Positions 11,555 to 23,456 of a stretch of DNA of 64,000 nt are shown in pieces; the stretch's first letter is position 1, and the number at the start of each line of letters is the position of its first letter. Below the pieces are notes generated by a model. That model searched no databases and was not told the DNA's origin. It was given only the letters and a program-made list of their open reading frames with translations. This DNA is from Rotaria sordida (Eukaryota; Rotifera; Eurotatoria; Philodinida; Philodinidae): contig CAJNOL010000865.1 in the NCBI GenBank assembly GCA_905250125.1, forward strand, positions 2,423 through 66,422, given 5' to 3'. Made by a program: the position numbers and the translations under genes.

Positions 11555-12338
11555 ATCTATTTTAAGGAACTAAAAAACTTGAATATCGTGGACAACAATT
11601 TCATGAACATTGTTTTACTTGTTATTCATGTTCACAACCTATTGGTACAAAAAGTTTTATTCCAAGAGATCAAAAAAGTTATTGTATTCCATGTTATGAA
11701 CAACATTTTGCAACTAAATGTACTGGTTGTCTTAAGGTATAGCCGTACATACATATATATATATATAATATTTATTTTTTATTTTTTCTTTAATTCATAG
11801 GTCATAAGTCAAGGTGGTGTAACTTACAAAGATCAACCATGGTATAATTACAATTTAAAAATGAATTTGTTTTTATTATAAATATTTATTTTTTTAGGCA
11901 TCGTGAATGTTTTACATGTACGAATTGTAAAAATTCTTTAGCTTCACAACGTTTTACAGCACGCGATGGTCATCCATATTGTTCCGATTGTTTTGCTCGA
12001 CTTTTTGCTAAAAGATGTTTTGCATGCGCTAAACCAATAACTGGTAAATGAAACTAAATAAATGTAAGCTTAAAAAAATCTATATTATTTTTTTTTTTTT
12101 TTATTCAATAGGTGTTGGTGGTACACGTTATATATCATTTGAAGATCGTCATTGGCATAATGATTGTTTTGTATGTCAACGTTGTCGAAGTTCACTTGTT
12201 GGTCGAGGTTTTCTTACTGAAGGACCTAATATTATTTGTCCTGATTGTGGTAAACGAGAACCTTCCTATGAAAGAGACAATAATGATTATGCAACTAGAC
12301 ATCGTACTGTTATTAGTTATCATCATAGAACAAATTAA
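9112..12338 (+). CDS. Four-and-a-half-LIM-domain protein (FHL family)
   Basis: Exons 9112-9324, 10957-11223, 11300-11474, 11567-11736, 11801-11841, 11898-12043 and 12112-12338; all phases close, giving 412 residues. The N-terminal about 130 residues are Tyr/Gln/Ser-rich and disordered. They are followed by a half LIM (CHNC...CIKCYED) and four full LIM domains starting at CDEC, CDKC, CTGC and CFAC, each with the paired Cys/His zinc ligands (for example RHWHEKCFFCSMC). The last LIM has SLVGRGFLTEGPNIICPDC, the characteristic FHL ending. FHL proteins are LIM-only scaffolds of muscle and nucleus that bridge integrins, cytoskeleton and transcription factors. An alternative first coding exon at 10848-10868 would give a 348-residue form. 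Orthology to FHL/limpet is clear; the exact vertebrate paralogue is not meaningful here. Confidence 0.92.
10848..10868 (+). CDS. Alternative first coding exon (1B) of the FHL gene
   Basis: An ATG opens seven codons (MEDELVH) ending exactly at a strong donor (CAC|GTGAGT) in phase 0, the same phase as exon 1A. Splicing to 10957 gives a shorter protein without most of the Tyr/Gln-rich N-terminus. The intron would be 88 nt (10869-10956), typical for this window, whereas exon 1A needs 1632 nt. This points to two promoters. Confidence 0.65.
11525..11557. repeat. (AAAT)n microsatellite in an FHL intron
   Basis: About eight tandem AAAT units inside the 92-nt intron 11475-11566, close to the acceptor. 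Confidence 0.95.
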
Positions 12339-13462
12339 AAAAAAAAAGAAGATTGAAGCTTCTTTTTTCTTAAATGTGCACTCTTGTGATGAAAAAAAAA
12401 AACAAAATTGAATGATCTTTTTTTCTTTCTTCTTTTTTGAATGATTGATAAACTAATTAATTTGAGTATTCCAATGAAGATAATAAAAAAAAAAAGAAAA
12501 CTAACATTTAACTTTTTAATTCTTCTTTTTTTTATTTTAATTTTCATTGCATAATGTCTAATTTTTTTTCTTTCTTGTGCCGTTTTCTTATTCTGTCATT
12601 CCGTTCTTCCTTTTTTTTTTCGATAATGAATAGACAAAATCAGTTGTGTGTGCGTATTATATTATTCACAAATATTCTTTCTCTCTTTTAGTAATTCAAT
12701 AGAGATATAACTGAGATTTTAATAACTATATATCTGACGTCATTTAAAAATTAAATATAATCATAAAGAAAAAACAAAGATTAAGTCGTAGATTGTTTTT
12801 TTGCTTGAGTATTCATTACATGACAAAGCAATTTATTTGTATGTTATTCAAGTGATGCAAAAACAGCGGGAGCGTATTTATGAATTTTTTTCTTCTTCTT
12901 TGCAAATGAAGTAATAGAAAGATATAAGAGCACGTATGAAAAAAAAATAAAACATGAGAACTGAATAGAATATATGATTCCAACATTCATTATCGACTTA
13001 ATAGTAGATTTGTATTTTGATATGAAAAAGAATTTGAGAAGACAAGTATTTAGTTTATGCTTTAAACATATCATATGAAATAGAATCGTATTAGTATCCT
13101 ATTCGTACGAATAGGTACTTTGAACTGTTGTATAAGTGTCCTGCAACCCGGCCTGACCCAGAGCATGTAGCTCGGTATTATCTCATATTCGGACCCAACG
13201 TGATAATTAATGAGATCTCGTTGTTTCAATATATTTTTACTTTTTCAAATTGTTAATTTATATAAAAGCATAGGGATGAAAATCTGAGCAATTTATTGTA
13301 CATGAGAACAGGTCATAGAAGTAGAAGGTAATTATTGTTTTATTGAAAGAATTCATTTTTAATAAAAACTCATCTACAGGCGATGATGAACCATATGAAG
13401 AAATAATTGAATACCGATCCGAGATTGTACGTAACCTTAGTTCGAATACTAACATTATATAT
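12339..13462. other. Intergenic, no supported gene
   Basis: FHL 3' region and A/T-rich spacer with poly(A)/poly(T) runs. It contains a perfect 18-bp palindrome (CCTATTCGTACGAATAGG) at 13098-13115. Short frames here show no motifs. Confidence 0.5.
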
Positions 13463-14150
13463 ACAGAGTAGCCCAAAAGTCACGTTATCGAAACAAAATT
13501 TGATTATCTTCATTACGGCTCGAGCAAACGAGTCGATTTTTTTTTGTCAATGATGGAAACATGCTGAAGTTTTATATTCATAAAGACATGCTTAGAAAGA
13601 CTCTTTGTTAAGTATCATCAGTCAGTGATCTCAACAAAAAAAATTTTACTTTTTTACAAATATGAAAAAAAAGACAATACACTATAACGACAGAACAGTT
13701 TATGAAGAAAAAAATATAATCAATCAAAGGAATTTATAAATAATACACCTTGTATATTCATAGATAAATTGAACAAGAATTTACATCGCTAAATGATAAC
13801 ATTGAATTATGCCCAGCAATCTGTTGTTCTGTAGCAGATCATTGTCAAAAAGTGTACTAACAGAACAGGGAAAGAATTTGAACATTTATTCTAAAGTATT
13901 GTCCATTTTTTCTTGATAAATTGTCCTTTCGTTATAGTATATTGATTTTTTCCTATTTGTGAAAAAGTAAAATTTTTTTATTGAGATCATTGATGATACT
14001 TAACAAAGAGTCTCTCTCTAGGCATGTCTTTATGAAAATAAACCTTGAACACATTTCCATCATTGACAAAAAAAAATCGACTCGTTTGCTCGAGCCGTAA
14101 TGGAGATAATCAAATTTTTTCCAGTAACGTGACTTTTAGGCCATCCAGTG
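13463..14150. mobile_element. MITE-like element with about 250-bp inverted arms
   Basis: Left arm 13463-13715 and right arm 13903-14150 are imperfect inverted copies. They share AAAAGTCACGTTA, ATTACGGCTCGAGCAAACGA, GTATCATCA and ACTATAACGA blocks. The roughly 190-bp centre has no frame. The terminal motif ending in CCCAAAAGTCACG resembles Tc1/mariner-class ends, but no transposase is present, so the class is only a guess. TA-rich flanks lie on the left (TATATATA). Confidence 0.78.
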
Positions 14151-14516
14151 CATAGCATTAAAATGAAACTTCTTTGTATTTTCATGAACAATTGATGATC
14201 ATATTAGGATTAGTATAGTTTTCGTCCGAGTAAATAATTCTTATATGAAAAGATTCGAGTATATTATTATTATTATTATTATCTGTTAAAAGTTGATAAT
14301 AATAGAAAGCATGAGTTATATATAGATAGTTTTGAAACTATGTTTCAAGAACTATAGAAAAGAAAAAGAAATTTGTGCGCTGTTGTTATTTTGATAGCTG
14401 GTTCAAATATCATAATTAGGAGCAACAAACAATGAACATAAAAAATAAGAACAATAACATAAAATCCATTGAAGTTCATCTCGATTAAGTAGTGACATAT
14501 TTCATTCAATATTTTC
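14151..14516. other. Spacer with (ATT)n tract
   Basis: Short AT-rich spacer between the MITE and the 3' end of the Rpn10 gene, with an ATT trinucleotide run near 14262-14281. No gene seen. Confidence 0.5.
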
Positions 14517-17500
14517 TTATTTATCATCTTTTTTCTTCTTAGTTGTATCATTATTATCATCATCAGTATTTTTCTTTTGTTGTTGTTGTTGTTGAACTTG
14601 TTCAAGAGCTGCTCGTACAGCTTCACTATCAACATCAACACCAGGTAAATCTCGAAGAACATCTCGTAGAAATTGAGGATCATTAAGTGAAGCAGCGAAT
14701 GAATCTGTACTTTGTTGTTCTTCATTTGTCTATTATAAAACAATATTTTCAAATGTATAACGAAAAAAAAAATCGACTAACTTTTCCTGGTTGTTCACTT
14801 GTAGCTGCAGCTGAAGATTCTTCTTTCATTTCAACATCATTTGTATCTTAATTAGATATGAATAAATGAAAAACTAATGAGAAATGAAATATGTACATAC
14901 TCGTATTTTCAGCTTGTGACATAGACATTTGAATAGCTAATGCAATTTGTTCATCTTCTGTAAGTCGTGTTACATCCATTTCATTGCTACCTGTTAAATT
15001 TTCGAGAGAAGAACCTATTGAATAATATATTATCAAAAAAGCAAAAAAAAGAAAAGAAAATTTCCTTACCAGAAGTCCCTATATTTGCTGATGAACTTTG
15101 TTGACCTCCTCCTTCACCATCTGTGTTTCGACCTATTTCTGCTTCTTGTACACGTCGTTGTTCTTCCATTGAAATTCGAAGTGCCTAAAGATTTTTGTTT
15201 GTTTTTTTAAATTAAAAATACCATTATAACAAACCATAGCTAATTCAGGATCATCTTCAGGATTTATTCCAAATGCAAATGCACTAGCTGAATATCCATT
15301 TGGTAAACCAGAACCATCTTCACTTTGAATAATTGGTGTATTAATAAGTGTATCAGGTAGATTACCTCCTGATGGAACACATATCAAATGACAACTAGAT
15401 TAATGAAAATAAATAATTATTTAATCAGCATTATCTATAATTTATACTTTGTATTTTCTTTTCCATTAATAACTGTAATAAATTCTTCAAATTTTTCTTT
15501 TGATGACTAAATATTAAAAAATAAATAAATAAATAAATTCAAAATTAATATTATCTAATAAGAATATTCTTACTTCATCACCAAAGACAACAATATCAAT
15601 TGATACTTTTTCTTTTTTTAATCGTTTTGCTAATTTTGTAAATTCATGTGTATCAGCTTCAAGTGGACTACCAACAAAAGCAATAATACGTGGTCGATGA
15701 TTTTTTCCTTGACGATGTTTTAATGCTAACTATTAAATAGAAAATAACTATTTTTAATTCTACCATTTCAACATATGATAACTAGTGAAACAGATTAAAT
15801 AGGACGAACTCATTTTCTTTCATTTAAAACACTTCGATACACTTTCAGAATTTATGAGGTTATCTCTTCAGTAGAGCCCGTCGTCCAGATTCGGATCCAA
15901 CACGTACTACTCTCCAGGTATCAAATCGCTTTTTGACTGAAACGATGTTCATTTGATGATCACTACTGAGTAATACTGAAAGCAAATTTTGTTCATATAT
16001 TTACATCTTCAGAAAAGGGGAATTACTAGTTACACAATCAACTAATTTCATGAAGAAATTTGTTCGTGCAAACTTTGAAATCGAAGCTCGAAAGTTGATT
16101 TTTCATGTCACTTGAGAAGGAACACAATTCTATTGAAAAACCCAGTAAAATTTCGACATTTTAAGAAAATGTAATTTGAAAGGTAGAGGATTTCTTCGTC
16201 AGTTCTATACTCATTTGATAAAGAATTTTTCGCTGTACAAAATATTCACCATTAGTTTTCAAATAACTTTTTCTTGTTGAAGCAAAATGCAAAAGATTAA
16301 CATTTCCTCAATCGTTCAACTACGATAGTCAAAAAAAGATGAAAAAAATGATACAAAATTTTTAATAAACGTTCATGTAAAATTTCAAATATACTACAAA
16401 ACCTTCAAATGTGAAATACTTAAAAACAAGCTTTTCTAACAGGATTATGTAATTATTCTTCTTAACCTTCAGAATTAAATTCTACATTCATCGGTATGAA
16501 AATAAACGTTTTATATAATAAGTTTCAATTTCGAAAACAGGATTTTCCAGAACATACCTAAAAATACCACTAAGAATTAGTTGCAGGTCTTTTTCTCCTA
16601 AATGTTAAATATCAGGAACCTTGTAAAAGTAGAGAGTACAAAATTGTCTATCCATTGATGCTAAATACTTTACTTTTAGAAACGGTCTTCATAAGCAAAG
16701 ACTTACACAAAAACTGATAGATCTCTGTAGAGAACCGTAGTTAGACGATTAAGCAGACGTTCATATTTTAAATTTTTTTCTCACAAGAAAATTTTATTTG
16801 AAAAACAAACGAAATAGTTTTGTCGAGCGAAGAAATTCTCGATTGAAAGAGCATAGAAAATATATTCCATTTAACTTGCACTATTCATTATAATGAACAA
16901 TGTTTTTTCGGCAAATAGAAAAATGTATTTTTACAAATGTAGATATTTGTTGTATGAAATTTATACGTTTTGAATATTCGTATATATCGTTTTCATTTTC
17001 TATCAAACAACTATAATGTCAAAGATTCTTTTTTCAATAAATTTCAAATAAAATCTTTTATTCGAATACACATTGCGTTTTTCTTTTCTATTATTAATCA
17101 TATTTTCATTGTACTATAGGGACAATTTTCTTCTTCATTTTGAGAAAAAAAAAGAATAAGTTAACTAGACTAATCGGAAGTTCGATAGTTGATGATTTGA
17201 TGTTTTGCTCATTCACAGCTCTTGTTTATAACTTACATTAGCTACTTTAATTCCTTTACAAAAATCAAGTTTTCCTTCTATTGGTAATAAATGTAATTTT
17301 GAAAAAACTTTGCCAACATCATTTGTCAATTGAGTAACGACTCGACCACTAAAATCAACAAATAATATTTATAAGAAGCAAAAAAATTATATATATTCTA
17401 ATAAAAATTTTCTTACTCTGAAAATGTTAATAATCCAACATTATTTTCAGGATTAGATCTTGTCTTAGCATGAAATATAAGTGAAACAGCATCCTGTTGT

Positions 17501-17642
17501 GCTTGCATACGTGTTGGAATAAAATCTCCATCACGCATAAAATCACTATTATCAACACTAAATTTTATATTTTTATCAAAATTATTAAAACAAACAAACA
17601 ACATGATTATTCTCACCAAATAATGGTACTTTCTAATGGCAT
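14517..17642 (-). CDS. PSMD4: 26S proteasome ubiquitin receptor Rpn10 / PSMD4
   Basis: Ten exons on the minus strand: 17642-17617, 17557-17417, 17348-17237, 15729-15574, 15506-15448, 15394-15235, 15184-15070, 15014-14901, 14846-14782 and 14729-14517. They total 386 residues (human 377). The N-terminal VWA domain begins [20 protein letters not shown] and contains [24 protein letters not shown] and [13 protein letters not shown]. Two ubiquitin-interacting motifs follow: [15 protein letters not shown] and [13 protein letters not shown]. The C-terminus has [16 protein letters not shown], a polyglutamine run and a KKKKDDK end. Rpn10 sits in the proteasome base/lid junction and captures polyubiquitin. 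Intron 3 is 1507 nt, against about 40-80 nt for the others, and holds a dispersed repeat. A TTTTTTTGTAG acceptor-like site lies about 14 nt upstream of the ATG and may be a 5' UTR or trans-splice site. Confidence 0.95.
16442..16890 (+). repeat. Dispersed repeat family, copy A (inside Rpn10 intron 3)
   Basis: Shares ordered blocks with 29628-30175: AGAATTAAATT, TATCCATTGATGCTAA, AGACTTACACAAA, TTAGACG and ATATTTTAAATTTTT, in the same order and spacing. No coding frame. It explains part of the unusual length of this intron. Confidence 0.75.
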
Positions 17643-17946
17643 AATTAATTAGAAATCTACAAAAAAAAAATCTTGTTTTTTTTAATTTCTTTTTTTTTCT
17701 TCATTATCACTTATTATTTAACGCTAAAAGGAAAAAAGAAACATGAGCGCGACAGAAACACTGTTCTATACATAAATTCACACATTCAAAAAACAACGCA
17801 CCGGGCGTCATGACACAGAGAAAGAGAGAGAAAGATGACAAAAACAGAAAACAAGATATAACATGGACCAGCCAGTAAGCACACTTATAATGGAATGAAA
17901 ACTATTGCTAGCACCAGAAGTAAAAATAAACAATAATATTATACTA

Positions 17947-20900
17947 TTAAGATGATCGTTGTTTAGGTAGTTCATTTTGACTTCCAATACGTAATGCACG
18001 AATCCAATCTTTACGTTCATCTTCTGATGATGCTGACATTCGATAAACAGTATGATTACCTAAAATAAAGAATATTTATTTAGTTTTTTTTCAAAAAAAA
18101 TATTTAATTATAATTAACCTTCAGTAGCTTTTCCTATTTCACCTGGTATTGGTTTTGTTGTTTTAACTTTTTCTCCAGCAAGTGGGAAAAGTTCAAAACA
18201 AAGCTGTTTTGTACGATCATCTTCAATTTCTCGAACACCAACATCAATTAATGGTATTATACCACGAGGATTATCAACTTCCTATTAGAAGAAAAAAATA
18301 AAAGATTTAATTGAGTTTTATAAATATTCAAAACGAAAAAAATTTACTGTTCTAGATTCATAATAAAAAAGACAACCATCTGTTATAACAAACCATCGTC
18401 GTTTCCATTGTCGAACACGACCACCTAAATTATTATTTTTTTTTTTAGTATTTTTATTGTTTTTATTATTTTTTTGTTACCTTGTTTCCATAACCATCCT
18501 TCTTTAATTATTATGGAGTCACTATTAATACAGACAAATGAGTATTATGTGAATAAATTCGAAAATACAAATAATTTAATAAGTTTATAGAATAGAACGG
18601 GACAACTTAGTACCATCGGTCTTTAGACAAGTCATTAACTTCTGTTTATCTCGGATCATCAATGCGAAAGCATGGAGGCTATATAGTGACATACACCTGT
18701 ACTTGCGATTAGTTATTGAGAAATCAAATTCATCTTTTGAATTATGCTACCATGAAACTATGTAAACTATAAGTTTCAAGACAATTGTAGCAATTTTCAC
18801 TAGGAAACGACTATTGTGAATTGTGTTATCTTTAGATTTTCTATAAATTAAGTTTTTCTATTGATTGGTAAATATTGCATACAACGAATTGCTTGTACTC
18901 TTGCAAAGGTGTCCCGAGATCACCAAGATCTGGGTGATGAAGGTTCGATGATTCACAAGGAAATGTTTTCAACTGATCAATCGCTTCTGAATTCAGACTC
19001 TGTGCATAAGGTAGATCACAGTGAGATATAAAAAAACTTCAAAAGAATAAGTTGCTTCAAATATTCTATTCACAGTTATAGGTATTTTATTGTAATTTTT
19101 GGACGACCACGTAGATTGGGCAAGGATTCAATCAGTTTTGAGCAACAAAAACAAAACACTAGAATTTCGCTGAGAAAAAATGAAAACTTTTCAAAATTGG
19201 GACGGTTGCTCCGCCTTCTACTCTGTACACTCGTAATTATTCTCAAGTTATACTCACCCCTCTTTAATTCTGGCGCTGACACTCGATAAATCAATATCAT
19301 CATCAGGAAATTTTAATTCGTTATTTTTAATATTATCATAAATATTCTAAAAAAAAAACAAAAATAGTCGAAAAACAAAGAATAAATATCTATTATAAAA
19401 TTTACTTTGATTAGATTTGTATCAGGCATATGTTGACGTGGAATAGCTTCATTTAAACTACAAACAAATTTTTCATATGTAAATGGACCACCCAAACGAG
19501 CATTTTTATTATGTAATGATGTATTTAACATAATTATAGCAAATGATAAAATAAAACATATTTCTATTATTATTCAAAATAAAAATAAAAAATAATTTAA
19601 TTTAATCGAAATATAATATTTTAATTTAACTTACCAGCATTAGCATATATATCTGGATTACATTCATAATAACGTTGAGCAAATGCTTCCATAATTCGAT
19701 CAATTTTTTGTGCTTCACCTGGAAGAAGAAATGTAAATAAATAACGTCTACAAAAGAAAAAAAAAACTATTTAAGAAAAAAAAAAAGATTTAATTTAATG
19801 AAAAATATACCTCAAAGCTTCGACAATATCGGTTGAAAAAAAATCATACATATGAGCAAAATGTTTGAGAACTTCAATATGAGAATCATCTCTATGTATC
19901 AAAAAGAAAAAAAAAATCTCTTTGAAATTGCACATAAAATAAAATAAAATAAAATACTTTTCTCCAAGATAATCACCAATTGCACGTTTACTTAAACCAA
20001 TTTCATTAAATAGAAATGCAGCCACATGTTCTGGTGTATTTTGAATAAGATTATTATCAATAAGCCAACGAATACCCTAGAAAAATTACAAAAATATATA
20101 TATATATATACAGGATGTCCTAAACATCCATCAGAAAAGTTAACGTAAATATCTATTATATAACTCAAGCGATTTCGTTGTAAGTATGTAGAAATGTTTG
20201 TGCCTATGATTGTGAAACGAAAACTGCATATCGAGTTCGGCAAAAATACACCAAATGAAGATTTCCATTAAAGTTACATTTCAATATTTTTGTGAAAATA
20301 ATACAATGAAAGAATGACAACATTCTAGAAGACTGTCAAAAACTGCAGAAGAAAAAGTCGATGAAATATATGATGTTTTTGAAAAATGAAGCACAATCAA
20401 GTGTTCGAGCTGTCTCGCAAAGGCCTGCTCCATTTCACGAACAAATTATATATTGTACGACTTCAATGAAAGTTATTCAGTCATAATTCGGCGCACTATT
20501 GTTCGTAAAATGGACCAGCCATTGGTGAAAGGTCAAACATTTGATTACTTTAGTGGAATTTTCATTTCACAACCATAAATGACTAGACCTCATTGAGTTG
20601 ATCTCAAACTCGATCAAGTCCGAAAATTTTGAACCCGATGGGATCCTATGGATGACTCAAATTTGGTTATTTATAAAACAATTTTTATTCTAATGTGTTT
20701 ATAGGCACAGACATTTACCTGGAAATATATAGAATAAAATTTTAAAGAACATATACTTACATATTATTTTAAAAAATTAATGAAATCACTTGAATTATAT
20801 AAGAGATATTTATGTTACCTTTCCCGATTGACTTTTGCAATATTATATATATATATATTTACTTCTTTTGGATTCTCATTAAATTGCCTTTTACCAATTA

Positions 20901-23387
20901 TCCATTGTTTGATATTTCCATTTTGACGGCTATAATTAAGGAAAAATAAAAAGATTTTTCTTTTCGTAAAAAAATTAAAAACCTTAATGATCGAGATTTT
21001 CTTTTTAGTGAAACTGGTACCGTAAAATGACAAACATAGCGCATCGGTTTTAATGGTTGAATCGTCGAAATTGGTGTCGTATGATTATGTTCCGACATCC
21101 AATTAAGTCCATGTATACGCGTTCGAAAAGTTTCAAAATTTGAACCACTCTGATTGAATACCTTACTCTCATGACTTTTAGTTTTCTCAATTATTCTAGG
21201 TGATTTGAGTATCATCGTATTAGATACTGTCGATAATGATTTTTGTTTATGATCATCCATAGTTAGTATTGTTGATCAGCACAAAAAAAAAATAAAAATA
21301 ACTGCTTGAATACAAAACATACGTTGGTTTAAGAAAGGAAAAAAAAATGTGACGCTTCAATTATTTTCTAGTCACGCCTTGTTTTTTTTTTTGAGTTGAA
21401 TAATCAATAATTATAGCTGTTAGAAGTATTATATTAGTCATGTTCATTTTTACCTTGTTTTATACTATTCATGTATGACTAAGAAATATCGAAAGGTTAT
21501 AAAGATATGATGATTCATTTATCTATTTTAATACATACTTAGTAGTATTATGAGATTGTATTATTGACATTTCAACTTCACATTGAGCAATTTTTTCACG
21601 AATTTCCTTTAAATATAAAACATAAAATTTAATTATTAAAGTAGTATATACAAAATTCTAGACAAAAGTGGCTATACTTAGTCTCTTTTCTGAAATGTTA
21701 CTATTCTTTGTGATATTATACTCATACTTTGAGTGCGTACTTATGATAATAAACTGTGATCGTAAACATCAACCTAACCCTCATTGATTCACCTGTATCG
21801 GAGTCATATTAGTAATGGTCAGAGCTTTCTAAATTATCTGACCTTATCTCAACAGAATGGAATCACAGTCTCAAGTTTATAATCTTCAAAATATGTAATA
21901 GTGAACTCCACACTCGATCCGAACGAACACAAAATAACAAAGTAAATTATCGAATAGATTAGGTCATCGTTTTTTGCTGTTTAGTTGTAATTTCTTTGAT
22001 GTATCGAATTTAGTTCGTTCTACATATTTTCTCTATTTACGAACAAACGAATTTCTTTCATGAGTTGAAAAAACATGTACGCATGAATATTTATGAGAAA
22101 CAGCTGTTTAGGAATTGGCAAGTAGGAAATAAGCATACTTGAATATCATTCTGTTATGGGATTATACATAATCTAGAAATGAAGCAATGTAAATTTTTAT
22201 TAAGATGATAGAAATATGGACAAATCTTTTGAGACATTTAATCATATAAATAACGAAGAAACTCTTATGACGAAGACTCGAAGTCATACTACACATATGA
22301 GACTGCCTTTTTCCGTTGAATGTTTTTTACAAGAAGATGATATTTGAATCATAACTGTCGTACATATGAACCGAATCGTTGCTTACAATAAAAATTTATT
22401 GTTGCATGCATGCATTCAAAATATGAGTTCAATATCATAAAGAAAAGTAATATTTCAAGAAAACGCAAGCGGACAGCTTCTTTTTTTTTTTGTCTAAGAT
22501 TGTATTTAACATACTTGAATTTCTCTTTTTAATTGTTCTTTTCTACGATGAATAAGATCAACTGAAATATGTGAATCAACAACAGTCTCGTTTCCTAAAA
22601 TAAAATAATTATAGATATTTTGATTAATTAAAACCTTCGCAAAAAATTCTGAAACACTCAAAAATGACTCGACGAAATTTTACATTCTATTGTATTATAT
22701 TAATCATAGAAGTTTAGCATCGGTATAGTGTTTTATCCAAATTTTCTCTTCTGAAGAAGCGATTTAAAACTCCGGGAGGATAGACATCTACTTTTAGAAG
22801 TGTAGACGCATAGTACGTAATATAATAACTATAACCTTCGGAGGGGCGTTGTTCTCTCGGGTTCCATTCTAGATATAACATTGGGCGCTAACCAAGGGTG
22901 AACTAGATCGAGCGCCGCTGTACCACTGGAACAAAGAAAAACATACTAATTATCATCATTAACATTATATTGTATGGAGTACCCCTAAGATCGTAAGGCA
23001 TGACTCACGATCTCCTAGTAGAGATGTCCATAGCAACAAGGACAGATTTTTTAAAAACCATCACGGCAGCTTTTTTAGGAAGAAATTTCAAAATTACATG
23101 TATCTGCATAGAATCTCGATATTTATATATGTAAGACTTAGCAAATCTAGTCGATTAGCAGTAGAAGTTCTAGTTCAAACCAGTCATAGCCTTGAAAATC
23201 AAAACATTTGTTTTTGAATATTATCGCGGCAGCAGCAAGTTTTTTTTTTAAACTAGTAAATATAACTATCATATACATATAAAATTTAGTTCGAATGAAA
23301 TACAAAAATTTTGAAGAGTCATTCATAAATATCTCAGAATTTTTTTTACTAAGACTGTATTTACATACCGAAACTGTTGAGTGTCAT
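17947..23387 (-). CDS. Cytohesin-family Arf guanine-nucleotide exchange factor
   Basis: Thirteen exons: 23387-23369, 22594-22515, 21606-21539, 20929-20863, 20076-19958, 19891-19811, 19747-19635, 19563-19406, 19346-19258, 18521-18481, 18424-18348, 18281-18119 and 18059-17947. They give 395 residues (human cytohesin-1: 398). Order: an N-terminal coiled coil (IHRRKQ-like stretch then [13 protein letters not shown]); a Sec7 domain with [29 protein letters not shown] (catalytic Glu in PGEA) and [17 protein letters not shown]; then a PH domain with [20 protein letters not shown] and [10 protein letters not shown]. It activates Arf GTPases at membranes after phosphoinositide binding. The PH domain has the diglycine form. 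The C-terminus (NELPKQRSS) is short and lacks the polybasic tail of vertebrate cytohesins. Several introns are inflated (774, 908, 785 and 736 nt). A second first exon lies at 21260-20983. Confidence 0.93.
20098..20580 (+). pseudogene. Decayed mariner/IS630-type transposase fragment in a cytohesin intron
   Basis: Within intron 20077-20862. After a (TA)n tract, a CAGGATGTCC end-like sequence appears at about 20112. Further in, around 20340-20420, one frame reads [16 protein letters not shown] and the next frame [10 protein letters not shown]. Together these resemble the DNA-binding half of mariner-like transposases that screens prey sequence with a second helix-turn-helix. Frameshifts and stops are frequent and no catalytic motif is visible. 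Confidence 0.5.
20983..21260 (-). CDS. Alternative first coding exon of the cytohesin gene
   Basis: An ATG at 21260 ([20 protein letters not shown]...) opens 92 codons plus two bases ending at a GT donor (ATTAAG|GTTTTT). This is phase 2, exactly the phase of the exon ending at 21539. Either can splice to the common exon at 20929. The result would be a 432-residue form in which a Ser/Thr- and His-rich tail replaces the N-terminal coiled coil. No homology is recognised for this N-terminus. Confidence 0.6.
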
Positions 23388-23456
23388 TTATAAATTTTGT
23401 TTATTAAATGATCTAGAAAAACAAAAATATCAATGATTTCTTTTTTTTTGATTTAA

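Noticed and set aside
15133-15387. Separate small genes on the minus strand within 14345-17619
   Set aside because: They are single exons of Rpn10 read through their introns; the joined phases close to one protein.
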